This document shows positions 24,271 through 35,691 of a stretch of 64,000 nt of DNA, piece after piece; within the stretch, counting starts at the first letter, position 1, and the number at the start of each line of letters is the position of its first letter. The position numbers and the translations under genes were made by a program. The notes beneath the pieces are model-generated. The model made no database searches. It saw only the letters and a program-made list of their open reading frames with translations, and had not been told where the DNA came from. This stretch comes from Diogma glabrata (taxonomy: Eukaryota > Arthropoda > Insecta > Diptera > Cylindrotomidae), in contig OY856187.1 of the NCBI GenBank assembly GCA_963693315.1, positions 112,197,746-112,261,745 on the forward strand, read 5' to 3'.

Positions 24271-25036
24271 TAGTTGTTGACTTGTTGCTTTTGTATGATG
24301 TGTGCACGTAACGCACCTGTTTTACCTTCACTATACATGTTTTTGAACCTACTATCCCATACATTTGATGCAATATTGAAGAAAGCAAAGAAACACCAAC
24401 TTTAAGATGCTTAATATGTGATTATTTAATGATATTTTTCGTTATTATGTGTGCTGCAGGTAGAATTACAGGATGCATTATATGATATATCGGCATTTTG
24501 TGTCCTCCCTCCTACCCTCATGACTCCATTGCCATCAATGAATGGATGAAGTGAAGCCAATTTACTGTCTTTTGGTACTTCAGATATTGTTTGAAGTTAT
24601 TTCTTCAGAATACGTCATATGCTGAATCCAAATGAAGATGATATAGCTAGCTATAAAATAGCTATAAATCTCATAACTATGAATGAATTTGAAATTCCGT
24701 TGCGTAACGACCTTAATTCTGCTATTATTTATGAAGCAACGAATCCAGGCTAAAATTAATGTTAATTTAAATGTTTCGGGTACACAACATTCCTAATTTA
24801 TTAGATCTAAGTATATTTTGACTTCTCCAATCTTCAGCTGGTTTTGCTAACCAAGCAGGTCCTACCCACAATAATTTAAAATTCACTAACTTACTTGTAT
24901 TTACTCAGCCTCGAGAAGCGCAATCAGCTGGATTATCGATTAAAGAGATATGTTGCCAGCTTCGATATGTACATGTCGATATGTTGCAAAAGTTTTCCAT
25001 TCATTTAGATGTTTCAAGTACTGTGAAAGAATCCAT

Positions 25037-25270
25037 TCATGCAAACAATTCACATGAATCATATTTTAGTGAGCCAACTACTCCCTTCAAAAGCTTCGAT
25101 ACTAATAATGCTGCGCATAATTCCAACCTTGGATAAGAATGCTGCCTTATAGGAGCAACTTTGGTTTTAACACTGACCAATGTTACAATTAGATTGCCAG
25201 AATCATCAATGCAACGACAATACACTACTGCGGCATATGCGTTTTTAGACGCATCCGAAAAGCCAAGCAA
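25037..25270 (-). pseudogene. BEL/Pao RNase H region (Pao-type A17 block)
   Basis: The minus frame reads MLGFSDASKNAYAAVVYCRC, then LVSVKTKVAPIRQHSYPRLE and LCAALLVSKLLKGVV. In Pao-family polyproteins this is the conserved 'FSDAS..AYAAVVY...SK.RVAPLK....PRLEL.AA.L..RL' segment with the RNase H aspartate and glutamate. It lies between RT (upstream) and integrase (downstream), as expected. Confidence 0.85.
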
Positions 25271-25491
25271 TTAAATTGGTTGATTTGATGTGCAAAGCCA
25301 GCCATTGATTCTAATTTCACGTAAACCTTACAATTGTGTTCTTAATGTTGTCCAATCTTCCTATATGTTGTTAGGAATCTCATCATCTTACTGCAAGTTA
25401 TTAATCCAAAGCCTTTGGAACATGATCTTGATAACAACTAGTGATGGTGAAAGTCAGCCAATTGAATCGAATATCTTTGAAGATTCTGAAA

Positions 25492-26900
25492 TTAACTGCC
25501 ACTGTGTGTTAACGATATTCCTCTTGAAAGGATTGTGTTAAATAAAAAGCAATCGGAAGCAGGATTCCACAGCCAATCTAATAATTTAATAGAACTATCT
25601 TCTATTTGTATGGGAAAAAGTTTTCGATGTTGTTCTGGTATATTTTGAAGTTTTTCTAAAAAGTTTGAAGTCCACTTTCGCAAATGAAAGCTACCATAGT
25701 TCAATATTTTGATAATTGTTTCTTTAAGGTGAATACTTCGGTAATAGAATCTGCACCAGCCATCATATCATCGATGTGAAAATCTTTTTCTAATACAGAT
25801 GATGCCAGTGGATATTAATGTTTATTTTCCTCTGCTAATTGATGTAAACATCTAACACAAAAGGTGCTGAATCTATACCATACGTAACTGTGAGAAATTT
25901 GTAACATTGAATATGCTGATAAGTTGATAACACAATAAGTTGAAAGTCAGCGTCTACGTTGGGTACCATAATTTTACGATAATTTTTTGTATGATTGCAT
26001 TTAAAACGTACATGTGAGTTCTAAATCTCAGTAAAATAAAATTCAAGGAACATTGAATATAGTTGGACCCACCATAAGATGATAATTCAAAGACTTGCCA
26101 GACGTTGTCTTTGCTGAAGCATCAAAAACTACTCGCAGCTTTATTGCAGTGTTGCTTTATTTTGTGAAGACTGATGTGGCATATAATAAGATGCATTGCT
26201 GTGAATATTTGAAGGTACCTTTTCCATTTGCCCTAATTGTAAATATTCTCCCATAAAAGAAATGAATTGCATTTTATTGAGAGACTTATATTTTTTAAAC
26301 TTTCTCTCCATAGCCAAAAGTCTGCTTATAGCTGTTTTTCCGAATAGCCGAGCTCAATGGTTTCTTCCTTAAATGGTTATTTAACAATAAACTTGTCATC
26401 ACATTTGATAAGATGTTGTTTGAAATGATCCTCACATGATAACTCTAACGAGTAAGTGTTTTTGACTGGTGAATTCCCTCGATCTCCCAGAACTTTCTTA
26501 TTGTTTGATCTAGACTAACTGCTTGATCGAGATTTGTAGTATGACGTACATTTACAATTTGTGAGTTTATAGTTGGCCACCCAACTAAAACACGTATTTT
26601 GTGCAATAATTTTGCCCGTATCGTCACCTTCACGACCATCATGAAGAACTTCAAAGAATTGATGTGCACCAAGAAGTAAATCAATTGAATTACTCTTGTT
26701 GAAGTTAGGGTCAGCAAGTTTGAGAGATTTAAATTTCTCCCAGAATACATATTCAAAGTTTTGGATAGGCAATTCTGCAGAAATTTTGGAACGAATTAAA
26801 ACTTTCATTAAAAAACAAGGATATTTGTCCGGTTTAAATTGTGAAGTAACCTCAATTATAGTCATTCCCTTAAAATTGGTTGCTCCAATTGAAACAACGC
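25492..26900 (-). pseudogene. BEL/Pao protease-like and reverse transcriptase region
   Basis: At 26,865-26,515 the minus frame (YPCFLMKVLIRSKISAELPI, then DLLLGAHQFFEVLHDG) matches the aspartic-protease-like DUF1758 region of Pao elements. Farther on, in shifting frames, are KAASSF.CFSKDNVWQ and FELSSYGGSNYIQ..LNFIL near 26,150-26,040, equal to the 'RVVFDASAKT...LMVGPTIQ..L..IL.RFR' part of Pao RT. At 25,704-25,492 is GSFHLRKWTSNFLEKLQNIP with IKLLDWLWNPASDCF, the RT-connection segment. The catalytic YxDD region is too broken to read with confidence. Confidence 0.8.
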
Positions 26901-27299
26901 TAGTAATTGTAGTCCTTGCATTTTGATAAACCCAAACGTTGGATGCATGCCTCAGTTATGAAGGAAGCCTAATGGCAAGAATTAAGTAATGCTCTTCATA
27001 CTTGATAAAAGCCAAATTTGTCTTGGTTTGTAACAAGCGCTGTTGGTATAAAAGAGATTGAAAATGATTGTTAAAAAAGTTTAAAACACGTTTACTGGAT
27101 TGTGCTGAGATGTCATCGTTGGCTAACCTTGGGTTTGATATGGATTGAAGAGATGTTTGATTTGGAGTAAATTGTATTGAGGATAAAGTATCAAAAGATG
27201 GTGTGTTGATTGGAGAAATGTTGTGTGAAAATGTGTTGATTGGAGAAATGTCGTGAAGATGAATATGACTGTGAATTTACTTGTGGGAATGTTGTTAAT

Positions 27300-28390
27300 G
27301 AATTAATTTGATTCAAATGAAGTAAAGTATTGTGCCTTTTGCGACAAATATTGCTTTACATTTTAAAAACTTTACATGTTTTGACAAAATATGAGTACCA
27401 TTTAGACAATTATAACAACTGATATATATACTCATAAATTCACGTCTATTTTAAATCGTCATTTCTTTAAATTTGGGACATGCATATAATGTGTGATCAA
27501 ATTGACACAATGGACATAACACTTTAAAACCTATTACTGTAAGTGATACAGTGTTAATAGGTTTTATATATTTTTATTTGTTAAACGAATTTCCTCAAGA
27601 GAATCACTCTTTGTTGTTAAAAATAAACAGAGATCGGTTTACTATAAAAAACTCCTCTTTACATATTCTCTGAGTCCTTGTGACTCAGCTTGGAGACAAA
27701 ATGCCCTTAAACATCCAACTACTTCATCTAAAGTGTCGTTAATCTTTTGAATGTTTGTTGATAAAGGAATGTGAATACTGTCTTGCTCTAATTTTGATTT
27801 AATAAAAAAATTGGTTATTAACGCAGACATAATTTTTTAAACACCTCAATATAATTCACGTCTTTCATAGCAAAATGCCCTAATTAAAGTAGCAGGCTCT
27901 CCTTTTAACGAACCCTTTAAATATTGAAACTTTAGTGCTGTACATAAAAACGTATTATCGTGAACACTTTCTGAGAACAAATCGTAAAAAAATGTCATTT
28001 GTTCGCGTAATATTTATTCGTGGTAGCTTAATATCTCATTTGAAATACCTGATTGGTTGTGCAAATGAGATGCAGAAGAATCATTGTAAGTAATGGATAC
28101 CATTGGATTTTCATTCGATGAATGATTTTTCCGAATCCATTTATTTAAAAAAGATGCAGCTGTATAATATTAATAATCACCATCGAATTCTAATATTTCA
28201 GATGAATTTGTTACATTTTGTCAATATATATCTTCTTCTAAATTTTAAGAATGTAGCCCAAATTTTATTTGTTCTATCTAGACGCATTTTAACATCATCA
28301 TAAGAAGCACTTTCATCTAACGCTTTGACAAAATTGATTATTTGGTCAATAAAACTTTCGCATTACTTCTACGTTTCAAAATTGACTCTA
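27300..28390 (-). pseudogene. BEL/Pao gag relic with zinc-knuckle region
   Basis: Near 28,345-28,265 the minus strand reads ALDESASYDDVKMRLDRTNK followed by IWATF, the N-terminal helical part of Pao gag. At 28,010-27,840 it reads FQYLKGSLKGEPATLIRAFC, the DUF1759-type gag core. At 27,535-27,330 it reads CPLCQFDHTLYACPKFKEM and CYNCLNGTHILSKH, the paired zinc-knuckle region. Several frameshifts and stops separate these. The order is as in BEL/Pao elements. Confidence 0.8.
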
Positions 28391-28399
28391 TTTTATTAA

Positions 28400-29670
28400 A
28401 ATTATTTGTAGCTTAGAGCTTATTAAAGTATTCACAAAAAAGAATAAATAAAAATGGTTTGAAATTCGACAAATTTGAAATGCTTCAAATTCGACTATAA
28501 TAGAAACTCCTAAAGAAATGCCCCAAATCCATTCTTCAGGAGTTAATATGAAACAATTACAATTCAAACCCAAAATGGTCAAATTTTTTTTAAAGGGGTT
28601 AAATATTAACAAAGCCTCTGGTTTCGACAACATTCCTCCTGTTATTCTCAAAACATTTTCAAAAAACTTGCACTAACCCTCACTAATATATTCTATAAAT
28701 CTGGTATTTTTCCATGTTGCTGGAAGTTGGCCAATGTCCAACCTATCTCAAAAAAAGGATCGAAATGTGATATTTCAAATTATAGACCAATAGACTTACT
28801 ACCAGTCCTGTCTAAAATATACGAGCACTATATTATTTCACATATATCCAAATTTTTTGAAGACAACCATTTGTTATCTCACAACCAATACGGGCTTAGA
28901 AACAAAAGATCAACAACCGATCTATTGAACTATGTTGCTCAGAAAAACTCACCAATTGGTGTGACAAAAATTTGGTCAATTTTAATTCCACCAAAACACA
29001 GCTATTGATTGTTGCCAGATCAAAGACCAAGTTTCCCAACGATATTTCAATTAATATGTGTGACGACCAAAAAGACTAATGTGAAAGCATTCGGAGTCAC
29101 AATTTACTCTTACGACTTACTCTGGAACGATCATTTAATGACCACGGCAAAGAACGCGTCAAGAAAGCTCAACCTCTTCAATAGATGTAAAAAATATTTT
29201 ACTCCGTATCAATTACCCCATTGAATTGTTGGAGATTGAAATTTACCATTAAATCTTGATTCCCTACAACATCGTCACACGGTCGCTGATCTCGATGTTT
29301 TTTATAAATATCATCACCAGCAGTGTTCGGATGAAATCAGATCCATAATGCTCCAAACTTATTCTTTTCCCCGTTTTACTCGTCAATCGGTTTGAGCAAA
29401 CAGTCAAACTGTCGAGATTACTCACTGTGATAGTAAAAAAATGCAAAGGAGCTTCTTTGTGCGTACATCGTTCAAATGGAATACTTTACCAGAATCAATA
29501 GTCTCGAGTTCTTGCAATCCACAAACATTTAAAAAAAGTGTTCACTATCACCTCAGAATGCATGTTGTTGTGGAACCTAGGTCTTAAAATGTATCTTTGT
29601 GTTGATGTGACACATTTTGTAATTACTACTACACAACACTTTTAAAAAAACAAAAAAAAATACTATAAAA
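28400..29670 (+). pseudogene. Jockey/CR1-type LINE, 5'-truncated and internally deleted
   Basis: In the plus strand and shifting frames: LKGLNINKASGFDNIPPVIL (28,590-28,650), then WKLANVQPISKKGSKCDISN and YRPIDLLPVLSKIYEHYIIS (28,720-28,845), then NHLLSHNQYGLRNKRSTTDL. These are the N-terminal RT motifs of Jockey/CR1-like LINEs. Next comes WCDKNLVNFNSTKTQLLIVA (28,960-29,010), which normally lies after the catalytic FADD box, so the palm core is deleted. Then SLDSLQHRHTVADLDVFYKY (29,255-29,315) and KWNTLPESIVSSSCNPQTFK (29,480-29,535) form the usual C-terminus. An A-rich tail at 29,640-29,665 supports a LINE 3' end. It is inserted in the BEL/Pao element in opposite orientation. Confidence 0.85.
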
Positions 29671-30263
29671 TGCTTATTTGAAACTTATATATGAGCAATT
29701 TCACGAAGATTCAACAACGTTTTGACTTGACCCCTTTTAATTTAGATTATTTTTTGTTTATAGATAGTCTTTCATAAATTAAAAATACAAGTTCTCTTAG
29801 AATTTCTTTTTTCGACCAGGGGTTTTCACAGGGTGCCCCTCAATTTTTTGTTATTTTGTGATGTGAGTGCATTTTGACGAGCGATTGTAGAAAAACTACT
29901 CAATCGATTTTCATAAATGATTAAAAATGTACACTGTTTTTTTAAATAACTTTTAACGGTGTAACATAATAAAATACTATGTAACATAAGAAAAGATGGA
30001 GTAGCCATTTTATATCTAACTACTTGTGAAAGTTAAGGACATGCGTTATTTTTTGTTTTAAAGATAAAATTCGTTGTGCATATGACTGTCGGGAATCAGT
30101 TTTTTTTGTTCTGAAGGAAAATTATAAAAATGGCGTTATAAACTAAGAGATATTTTTTTATGTTATATATCAAATTTTTTAGTATTAAATGAACGTTTTA
30201 AAATTTTATAAAAATTATACATATATACAATACATATGTACAATAAATAAAATAAATACAATT

Positions 30264-30770
30264 GTTAAAAATGATTTACTTATTTTACAAACAGAAGTAT
30301 CTTTTGAATAGGAAAACACTTCTGCAATTATTTTCTTTGTATTAGATGGCATAAAAAAATGAAATGTTTATTTACTACTTTTAGTAATCAATTGTCACTC
30401 TTATAAAAAATAATTTGACAGTCTCGACTGCAAACAAAAAAGTCGTATAAATAACTAAATCTATTTAGGAACTTTTGACTGGAGAAATATTATGTTCGTG
30501 TTATGTTAATATGGAATCATAAAGTAAAAGATTGTGTTTTAACATTAAATTACAAGTATTTTATTATTGAATACACTATTTAAAATATCGTACAAATTAT
30601 ATGTGCAAGTTAAGGAAAATAAATATAGTTATTAAAAATTATTTACTTATTTTACATTCAAAAGTTTCTTCTGAGTTGGAGAACATTTTTGCATTTATTG
30701 TCTTAGTATTAAATGGTACAACAGAATGAAATTTTTGAGTTCCACTTATAGTAATCGCATTTTTATATCA
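30264..30770. repeat. Internal direct duplication of the transposon's ORF end
   Basis: The segment from 30,264 (TTAAAAATGATTTACTTATT) to about 30,410 is repeated from 30,632 (TTAAAAATTATTTACTTATT) to about 30,765, period about 368 bp. Both continue through TGCAATTATT/TGCATTTATTGTCT and end near TTTTAGTAATC / TATAGTAATC. The copy at 30,632 carries the C-terminal codons of the ORF; the other is a non-coding duplicate. Confidence 0.65.
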
Positions 30771-31400
30771 ATTTTGTAATTTTTCTTTTGATTGATATTC
30801 ATTTTTATCGGCGTATCCAAATTTCATGGTAGATTCCCATTTTAAATCCCATTCGAAAAGTTTTTTTGGTGTATCAATAATATCTCTGCTCCCTATACTA
30901 TAACGGTGTGCAGAACGCTTCAGTGTACCACCAATCCCATCGCAAGGTCCCTTTCCATGGCTGGTAGCATGAAAATGCCATTCTGCATCTACCTTAAAGT
31001 CTTTTTTTATGATGGCATAAGTTAATTAGGTTATGTTTATTTTTGTAATGAGAAGGTGCCCCGTCGGTGTTATAAATTATTTTCCTAATATTATAACTTA
31101 TATGCGTTCTGATGAAATCAATAAGTTTTGTAATGAAAAGATAGACTGTAGTACTGTTGTGATCGTTTATATCCGAAATGAGTATAAAACTTCGTTGCTG
31201 TATATATTCACTTGCGTCACCTTTAAAGAAATAACGAATGGATAAATAGTAGCTTTCGCGTTATTATAATGAAAGCCTTGAGCTGAATCTTGAATTATGA
31301 AGGCGTAGTTTTCAGAATAATACCCTTGAACGAAGCACTCTCCTGGTTCTAATTTTTTTTCTTTCCTCAATGAATGTAGACTGCTGTTTTGCTATAAAAT
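30637..31400 (-). pseudogene. Transposase-like ORF of the nested DNA transposon, frameshifted
   Basis: Minus-strand pieces in order: CFVQGYYSENYAFIIQDSAQ with GFHYNNAKATIYPFVI (31,340-31,240), after a frameshift DINDHNSTTVYLFITKLIDF, IYNTDGAPSHYKNKHNLINL (near 31,050) with CHHK, after another frameshift KDFKVDAEWHFHATSHGKGP and CDGIGGTLKRSAHR (31,000-30,890), then DTPKKLFEWDLKWE. One TGA interrupts near 30,765 and the frame ends at TAA near 30,637. The 'DGA..HYKNK' and 'ATSHGKGPCDGIGGT.KR' blocks look like a conserved DDE-type transposase family that I recall from uncharacterised animal proteins. I cannot name the superfamily from memory with confidence. Confidence 0.6.
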
Positions 31401-31932
31401 TGTGTGGTATCAAAATTTAGACATGTCCTAAACAAGCACAACTAGTTAGATATAAAATAAGCCTTAATTTAGTTTAAAAAAAAAAAAAAAGAGGCTGCGC
31501 CATCTTTTCTTATGTTACACCGTTTTTTTCTTGTGTTACACCGTTAAAAATTATTTCAAAAAATTAACAGTGTACATTTTTTAAAACTTTGTTCTAATAC
31601 CTATTCAACGACACATCATTTATGAAAATCGACTGAGTAGTTTTTCTACAATCGCTCGTCAAAATGCACTCACATCACAAAATGAAAAAAAATTGAGGGG
31701 CACCCTGTGAAGACCCCTGGTCGAAAAAAAAATTCTAAGAGAACTTGTATTTTTTATTTATGAAAGACTATCTATAAACAAAAAATAATCAAAATTAAAA
31801 GGGGTCAAGTCAAAATTTCCCAAAAATTTGCTGAACTTATCTGAAATTGCTCATATATTTGTTGCTTGAAGATTCCAAACGTGGTGTATATTTCCAAAAT
31901 TCCTTGTTCTCCAATCCGGCTCGAAGGACCAA

Positions 31933-32115
31933 AATATATGCTCAAAGATATTCTTTTATATTAGAAAATAAATAATACAATATTAAAATTATATTAACAG
32001 CAAAACTCTAATATTTATTGCTTGAGCACACCAGTGAAAAAGAACAAAATGTATTGCCATTTTTTTTATTTTTGATAATTTAGGTAATTTTAGGTAATTT
32101 GAATACCTAGTCCTC
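31933..32115 (-). repeat. 5' LTR of the BEL/Pao element (eroded)
   Basis: Direct match to the 3' LTR at 23,294-23,539: TTAAAATTATATTAACAGCAA at 31,982 versus TTAAATTATATTAATAACAA at 23,344, and GCTTGAGCACACCAGTG versus GCTGTGCTCACAAGTG. GGTAATTTTAGGTAATTT near 32,082 versus GGTAATTTAGGTAATTTT near 23,506 also match. It is shorter than the 3' LTR. The BEL leader word GGTCCTTCGAGCCGG (inverse at 31,914-31,928) directly follows its U5 end. Confidence 0.6.
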
Positions 32116-32399
32116 GAGGAAAAATATTCAGATAGATAGCTTTAGTTTGTGTGGCAGCAGCAATTAATTTCCGACTGTATTTGACACCAATCAACCACTG
32201 TAATAACAATTAAAAAAATTTCTATTTTTCTAATTGCTATAAAATAGATGCAAATTATAATCTGAGTTTATTTTTAAGAAGCTGTAAAAAATGGGTAGAG
32301 TTAGGATTATTCTTGCTATTTTTTTCTTATATGCTTGGTACAAAATGTACCAAAGTAAATTAAAGTAAATTAAAGTGTATAAAATTGAAAAGTCAACGC

Positions 32400-35010
32400 G
32401 GCAGATATATCCGCTAGAAATAGGTAGATTTCGGGATCAGACAGTTTTGTGTTCAAGTAGAATTAGATGTATCAGATTAGTTTCAGTAAAAAAATAATTA
32501 CAAACAGAATTATCAAACAGACTTTTAAAAATAAAATTATTTATGAGCAAACCCACAACTATGCAATTTTGGAACGTTTTTTTAATTGACTTAAAATCAA
32601 CTAACTATAAGAAATATCATATTAATGTTAGCTCCTTTTTAATTTAGGAAAATATTTTTTTTTGTGTTTATTTGCAACAACTTACAATCTTTTCGTTTAA
32701 TTTTTGTTGTAGGAAAATATTTTTGGGTTGGCCCAAAAAATGCGCAATCACATTGTTGATTACAGATAGCTAAAAACCCGCTTATTGCAGATGTCTGGCT
32801 TTTTAAAAATGATAGAAATATGTTCAAATATTTAATATTTAAAAAATTTTGTTTCAATTTTGGGCCCCGTACGGCCGTTATAACGGTTGGATTTATACAT
32901 TACATTTCAGTATATTTCAGTATAGATGCATTTTAATTCATAACATTTAGCAGAGAAACGAGTTCAGGGTTAGCCAATTAGTTTAAAAAAATAAACCAAT
33001 TAGTAAAGTGGAGCACATTTTTTAACCAAAAGGTACAATGCAATATTTCATCGCTTTATTATTTATCTGTGGTATGACACTATATGAAAAACACACCACA
33101 AACTCTATACATACTCTTTATCATACGTCATGAGCCGTGTTCGCTTCGCACTGAAACAACTGATAAATTGTGTGCAAGTTTTGTTGTTTTTCAGTTAAAT
33201 CGAATGCATATACTCTATTACTGCGAAATACCATTTTAGTTTATTTCTAAGAAAGAAAATTAATTGCTTTTATTCAAATCTTTTTATTTTTTTTCATCGA
33301 TTGTTATAAGGTTTTTGCAAATTGTTGTTACTGTTCTATTTACCACTTTTTCCATTACTTTAGTAATAAATTTTGTTTTCAAGTTAACCATATCGCAAGG
33401 TGGTAAAGCTACATACCAAACATACGCCTCCATTCAACACCAGAGTTTTATTAGTTAAGAGAAAAATTTGTAAAATGTTTACCCAAATGTTTATAAAAAT
33501 TTCAGATTTCAGCCCAAATGTAAAATTTATTTCTTTTTATTATTTTCTTTTATATGTGTTATTATGGTTTTCCATATTATTCACTGTTTGTGTGCTTTTG
33601 TCACTTTTGAATTAAAATGCAATATTTAAAGAATATACTTTTTACTGTTTATTTTAATTTTTAATTTATTAATAATAATATAAACTTCCTTATAGTAACA
33701 ATTTGAGTTTGATTTTTTATATTTTATTGAATATCGATTTTGACTTATGTCATCCTCAGTTCTTAAATTATTATTACATTTTTGCTTAAACTATTACTTA
33801 AATACTATTTCAACTGATATTTTTTATTATTATGTCATATATTTTGTTAGTTTTAGTGTTGATTTTATCATTTAAAATATTGCTATTGTTTTTATGTTTA
33901 TATATTTCTATTTCTTCCGATCTATCTAGATGTTGTCCTTTTCTTTTTTTATGTAATATGGTTAAATTTGTGTTGATATTGGTGTATTTGTGTTTTTCTA
34001 TTTTTAAATGTTGGGCATACCTGGATTTTGGATCGCTCTTATTAATTTCACTGTTGTGTTCAATAAATCTTTTTGTGAAATACCGCCCCGTTTGGCCTAT
34101 ATGAAATTTACTACAGTCATCACAGGTAATTTTATAAACACCTGTGTGTAAGGTTTTTGGTTTTTAGGTAATTTTCTATTTTCTTTTGCATGAATCATAT
34201 CCAATTTTACGAAATCTTTCAATGTTCAATTAATTTTAAATTAAAAAAAAATAAAATTTTTAATTTTCTCTAATATATAATTTTCTGTGTTATTTTGGTT
34301 CACATTTTTTAGCAATATTGGTTTCATAATTTTTTAAAAATATATATGTATTGTCAAAAAAAATGTCGGGAAGTGGTACTAAGACAAAATTTTTGTTGTA
34401 GTCTTAGAAAAACAATCTAAGACACCTCACATTATTGCCGTTCCATTTAAAATTTGGTTCGGGTAGCAAGTTTATCTAAAAGGAAGGCAGGTATTGTTAT
34501 GGATTGTCGCAAACTTTATTGTTGAGGCCGATAAGTCAAAAACCTCTAACTGCAGAGGTTTATATTTATAAGAAACGGATTAAAATGATTCCAAAGATTC
34601 TAAAATTATGAATTTTTTAAAAATATTAGTATCCGAACGGCCGTTATAGCGGTACAAAAAAACCAATTTGTTTTCTAGTATAAAGCCTCTAGTTTCTTAA
34701 CCAAGAGTCAGATTTTGCTAATTTACGAACTTGTCTAAGATATTAGTAAAACACACGTTTTTTGATGAAAATTTTTGTTCTGGTTTCACAAATGCGATCG
34801 TGAGAGTGCCGGTGGATTTAAACGCATTTTATGTTTTATAAGCTTGTAGCTTAACCTCTAATTGCAGAGGTCTATTTTAAAAGAAATTGATAAAAACGAT
34901 TTCAAGGATTCTAAATTTATAAAGATTATAAATATATTACTATCCAAACGCCCGTTATAACGAATTTTAAAAACCAACTTTTTTTAATATAAAATCACTA
35001 GATTCTTAAC
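32400..35010 (-). mobile_element. BC element, minus copy, part 1 (C part and inner B units)
   Basis: Inverse of the 16.5-17.5 kb element: AGATTTCGGGATCAGACAGT at 32,428 corresponds to 17,474-17,493; GACACTATATGAAAAACAC at 33,076 to 17,339-17,357; and GGTTTTTGCAAATTGTTGTT at 33,310 to the start of part C. A stray GGCCGTTATAACGG lies at 32,874. B units follow at about 34,520-34,810 and 34,811-35,010. A Penelope 3' fragment (33,547-34,240) interrupts it. The outermost B unit stops at 35,010 and resumes at 38,011, so element D was inserted in the middle of that unit. Confidence 0.7.
33547..34240 (-). pseudogene. Penelope-like fragment (second family): GIY-YIG domain and 3' UTR
   Basis: The minus strand from about 34,145 reads TGVYKITCDDCSKFHIGQTG, then RYFTKRFIEHNSEINKSDPK, SRYAQHLKIEKHKYTN, and LDRSEEIEIYKHKNN with the acidic residue, ending IIIKNIS before a stop near 33,800. 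The CxxC pair, GIGQTGR-like core, histidine and glutamate are present, although the second 'YIG' is HIG. A 3' UTR with GAGGATGACATAAGTC (inverse near 33,745) and a terminal GGAAAACCATAATAACACAT (inverse at 33,550) follows. RT is missing. It is inserted in the BC element. Confidence 0.85.
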
Positions 35011-35691
35011 TACCCAAGTTAGAAATACCAAGGCTTATCAAATGGGCCAAGCTTGGCCCAAGCTTGGAAAACTAAGAAATGATTATCAAGGCATGGCCAA
35101 GCCTCAGTCTGATACATTTTGTCATACTAAGCCAATGGTTAAAATAAATAAATGTAAATTGTATCTTTTGACTACTATATTTAGTTTTGGGCCAAGCTTG
35201 GTTCAATGTTGAAACAAATTTATTGTAATTGTTATATAATTTCAGCATTTGTGCAATGATGGACTGTAACCAACAAGTTTACAATATGTGAGGAAATTCC
35301 ACTACAATACCCTGGTAATAAAAGGCTAAGGGGCCAGACCTGCGCCAAGCTCGCACTGCAACAGCTTTCGGGGTTTTGGCCAGACTTAATATTTTCAAAC
35401 GGCCAAATTTGTGGCAAGTTTGACTGATGTCCTTAGGCCATATCTGGCAAATAAGACTTGGGCTAGATCTACCAAACCAATTTTTTTTCCAGACCTCCTT
35501 TAAATGTGTGGAAAGAAGTTGTTGAAAGAGTAACATTTATAAAATTAGAGAAAAGCTTAAAATGACTTGCACATGTTGACACTACATTAGACTAGTAAAT
35601 AATGCGTAACATAATAAACTGAATCTTGGTTCAGTTTAGGCATTTACAACTGGCCCAGACTGTAACCAAAGTTAGCTATACTGCATTATAC

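Larger units (their letters stand above)
29686..31862 (-). mobile_element. TIR DNA transposon with long terminal repeats inverted, superfamily unassigned
   Basis: The left arm (29,686-30,030) and right arm (31,435-31,862) are inverted copies: ATATATGAGCAATTTCA at the left start matches the inverse at 31,842-31,858. Further in, GACTTGACCCCTTTT, CATTTTGACGAGCGATTG and TAACATAAGAAAAGATGG also match. Arms are about 340-430 bp. The interior has a minus-strand transposase-like ORF. The element sits inside the BEL/Pao element, between its leader and the LINE. Confidence 0.8.
23294..32115 (-). mobile_element. BEL/Pao LTR retrotransposon, degenerate, split by two younger insertions
   Basis: On the minus strand the parts run 5' LTR (32,115-31,933), a leader with TTTGGTCCTTCGAGCCGG (near 31,930-31,913), gag (28,390-27,300), protease, RT, RNase H, integrase (to 23,860) and 3' LTR (23,539-23,294). 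A LINE (28.4-29.7 kb) and a DNA transposon (29.69-31.86 kb) sit between leader and gag. Without them the element is about 5.4 kb, close to usual BEL/Pao length. Frameshifts and stops throughout gag and pol make it inactive. The LTRs are short and diverged, so it is old. Confidence 0.85.

Noticed and set aside
28727..29008. 93-codon frame that could be taken for a small host gene
   Set aside because: It carries unmistakable LINE reverse-transcriptase motifs and is part of the transposon relic at 28.4-29.7 kb.
32721..32738. TTTTGGGTTGGCCCAAAA, reminiscent of a mariner terminal repeat
   Set aside because: It is a single short palindrome within part C of element BC. No second end, TA duplication or transposase was seen nearby.
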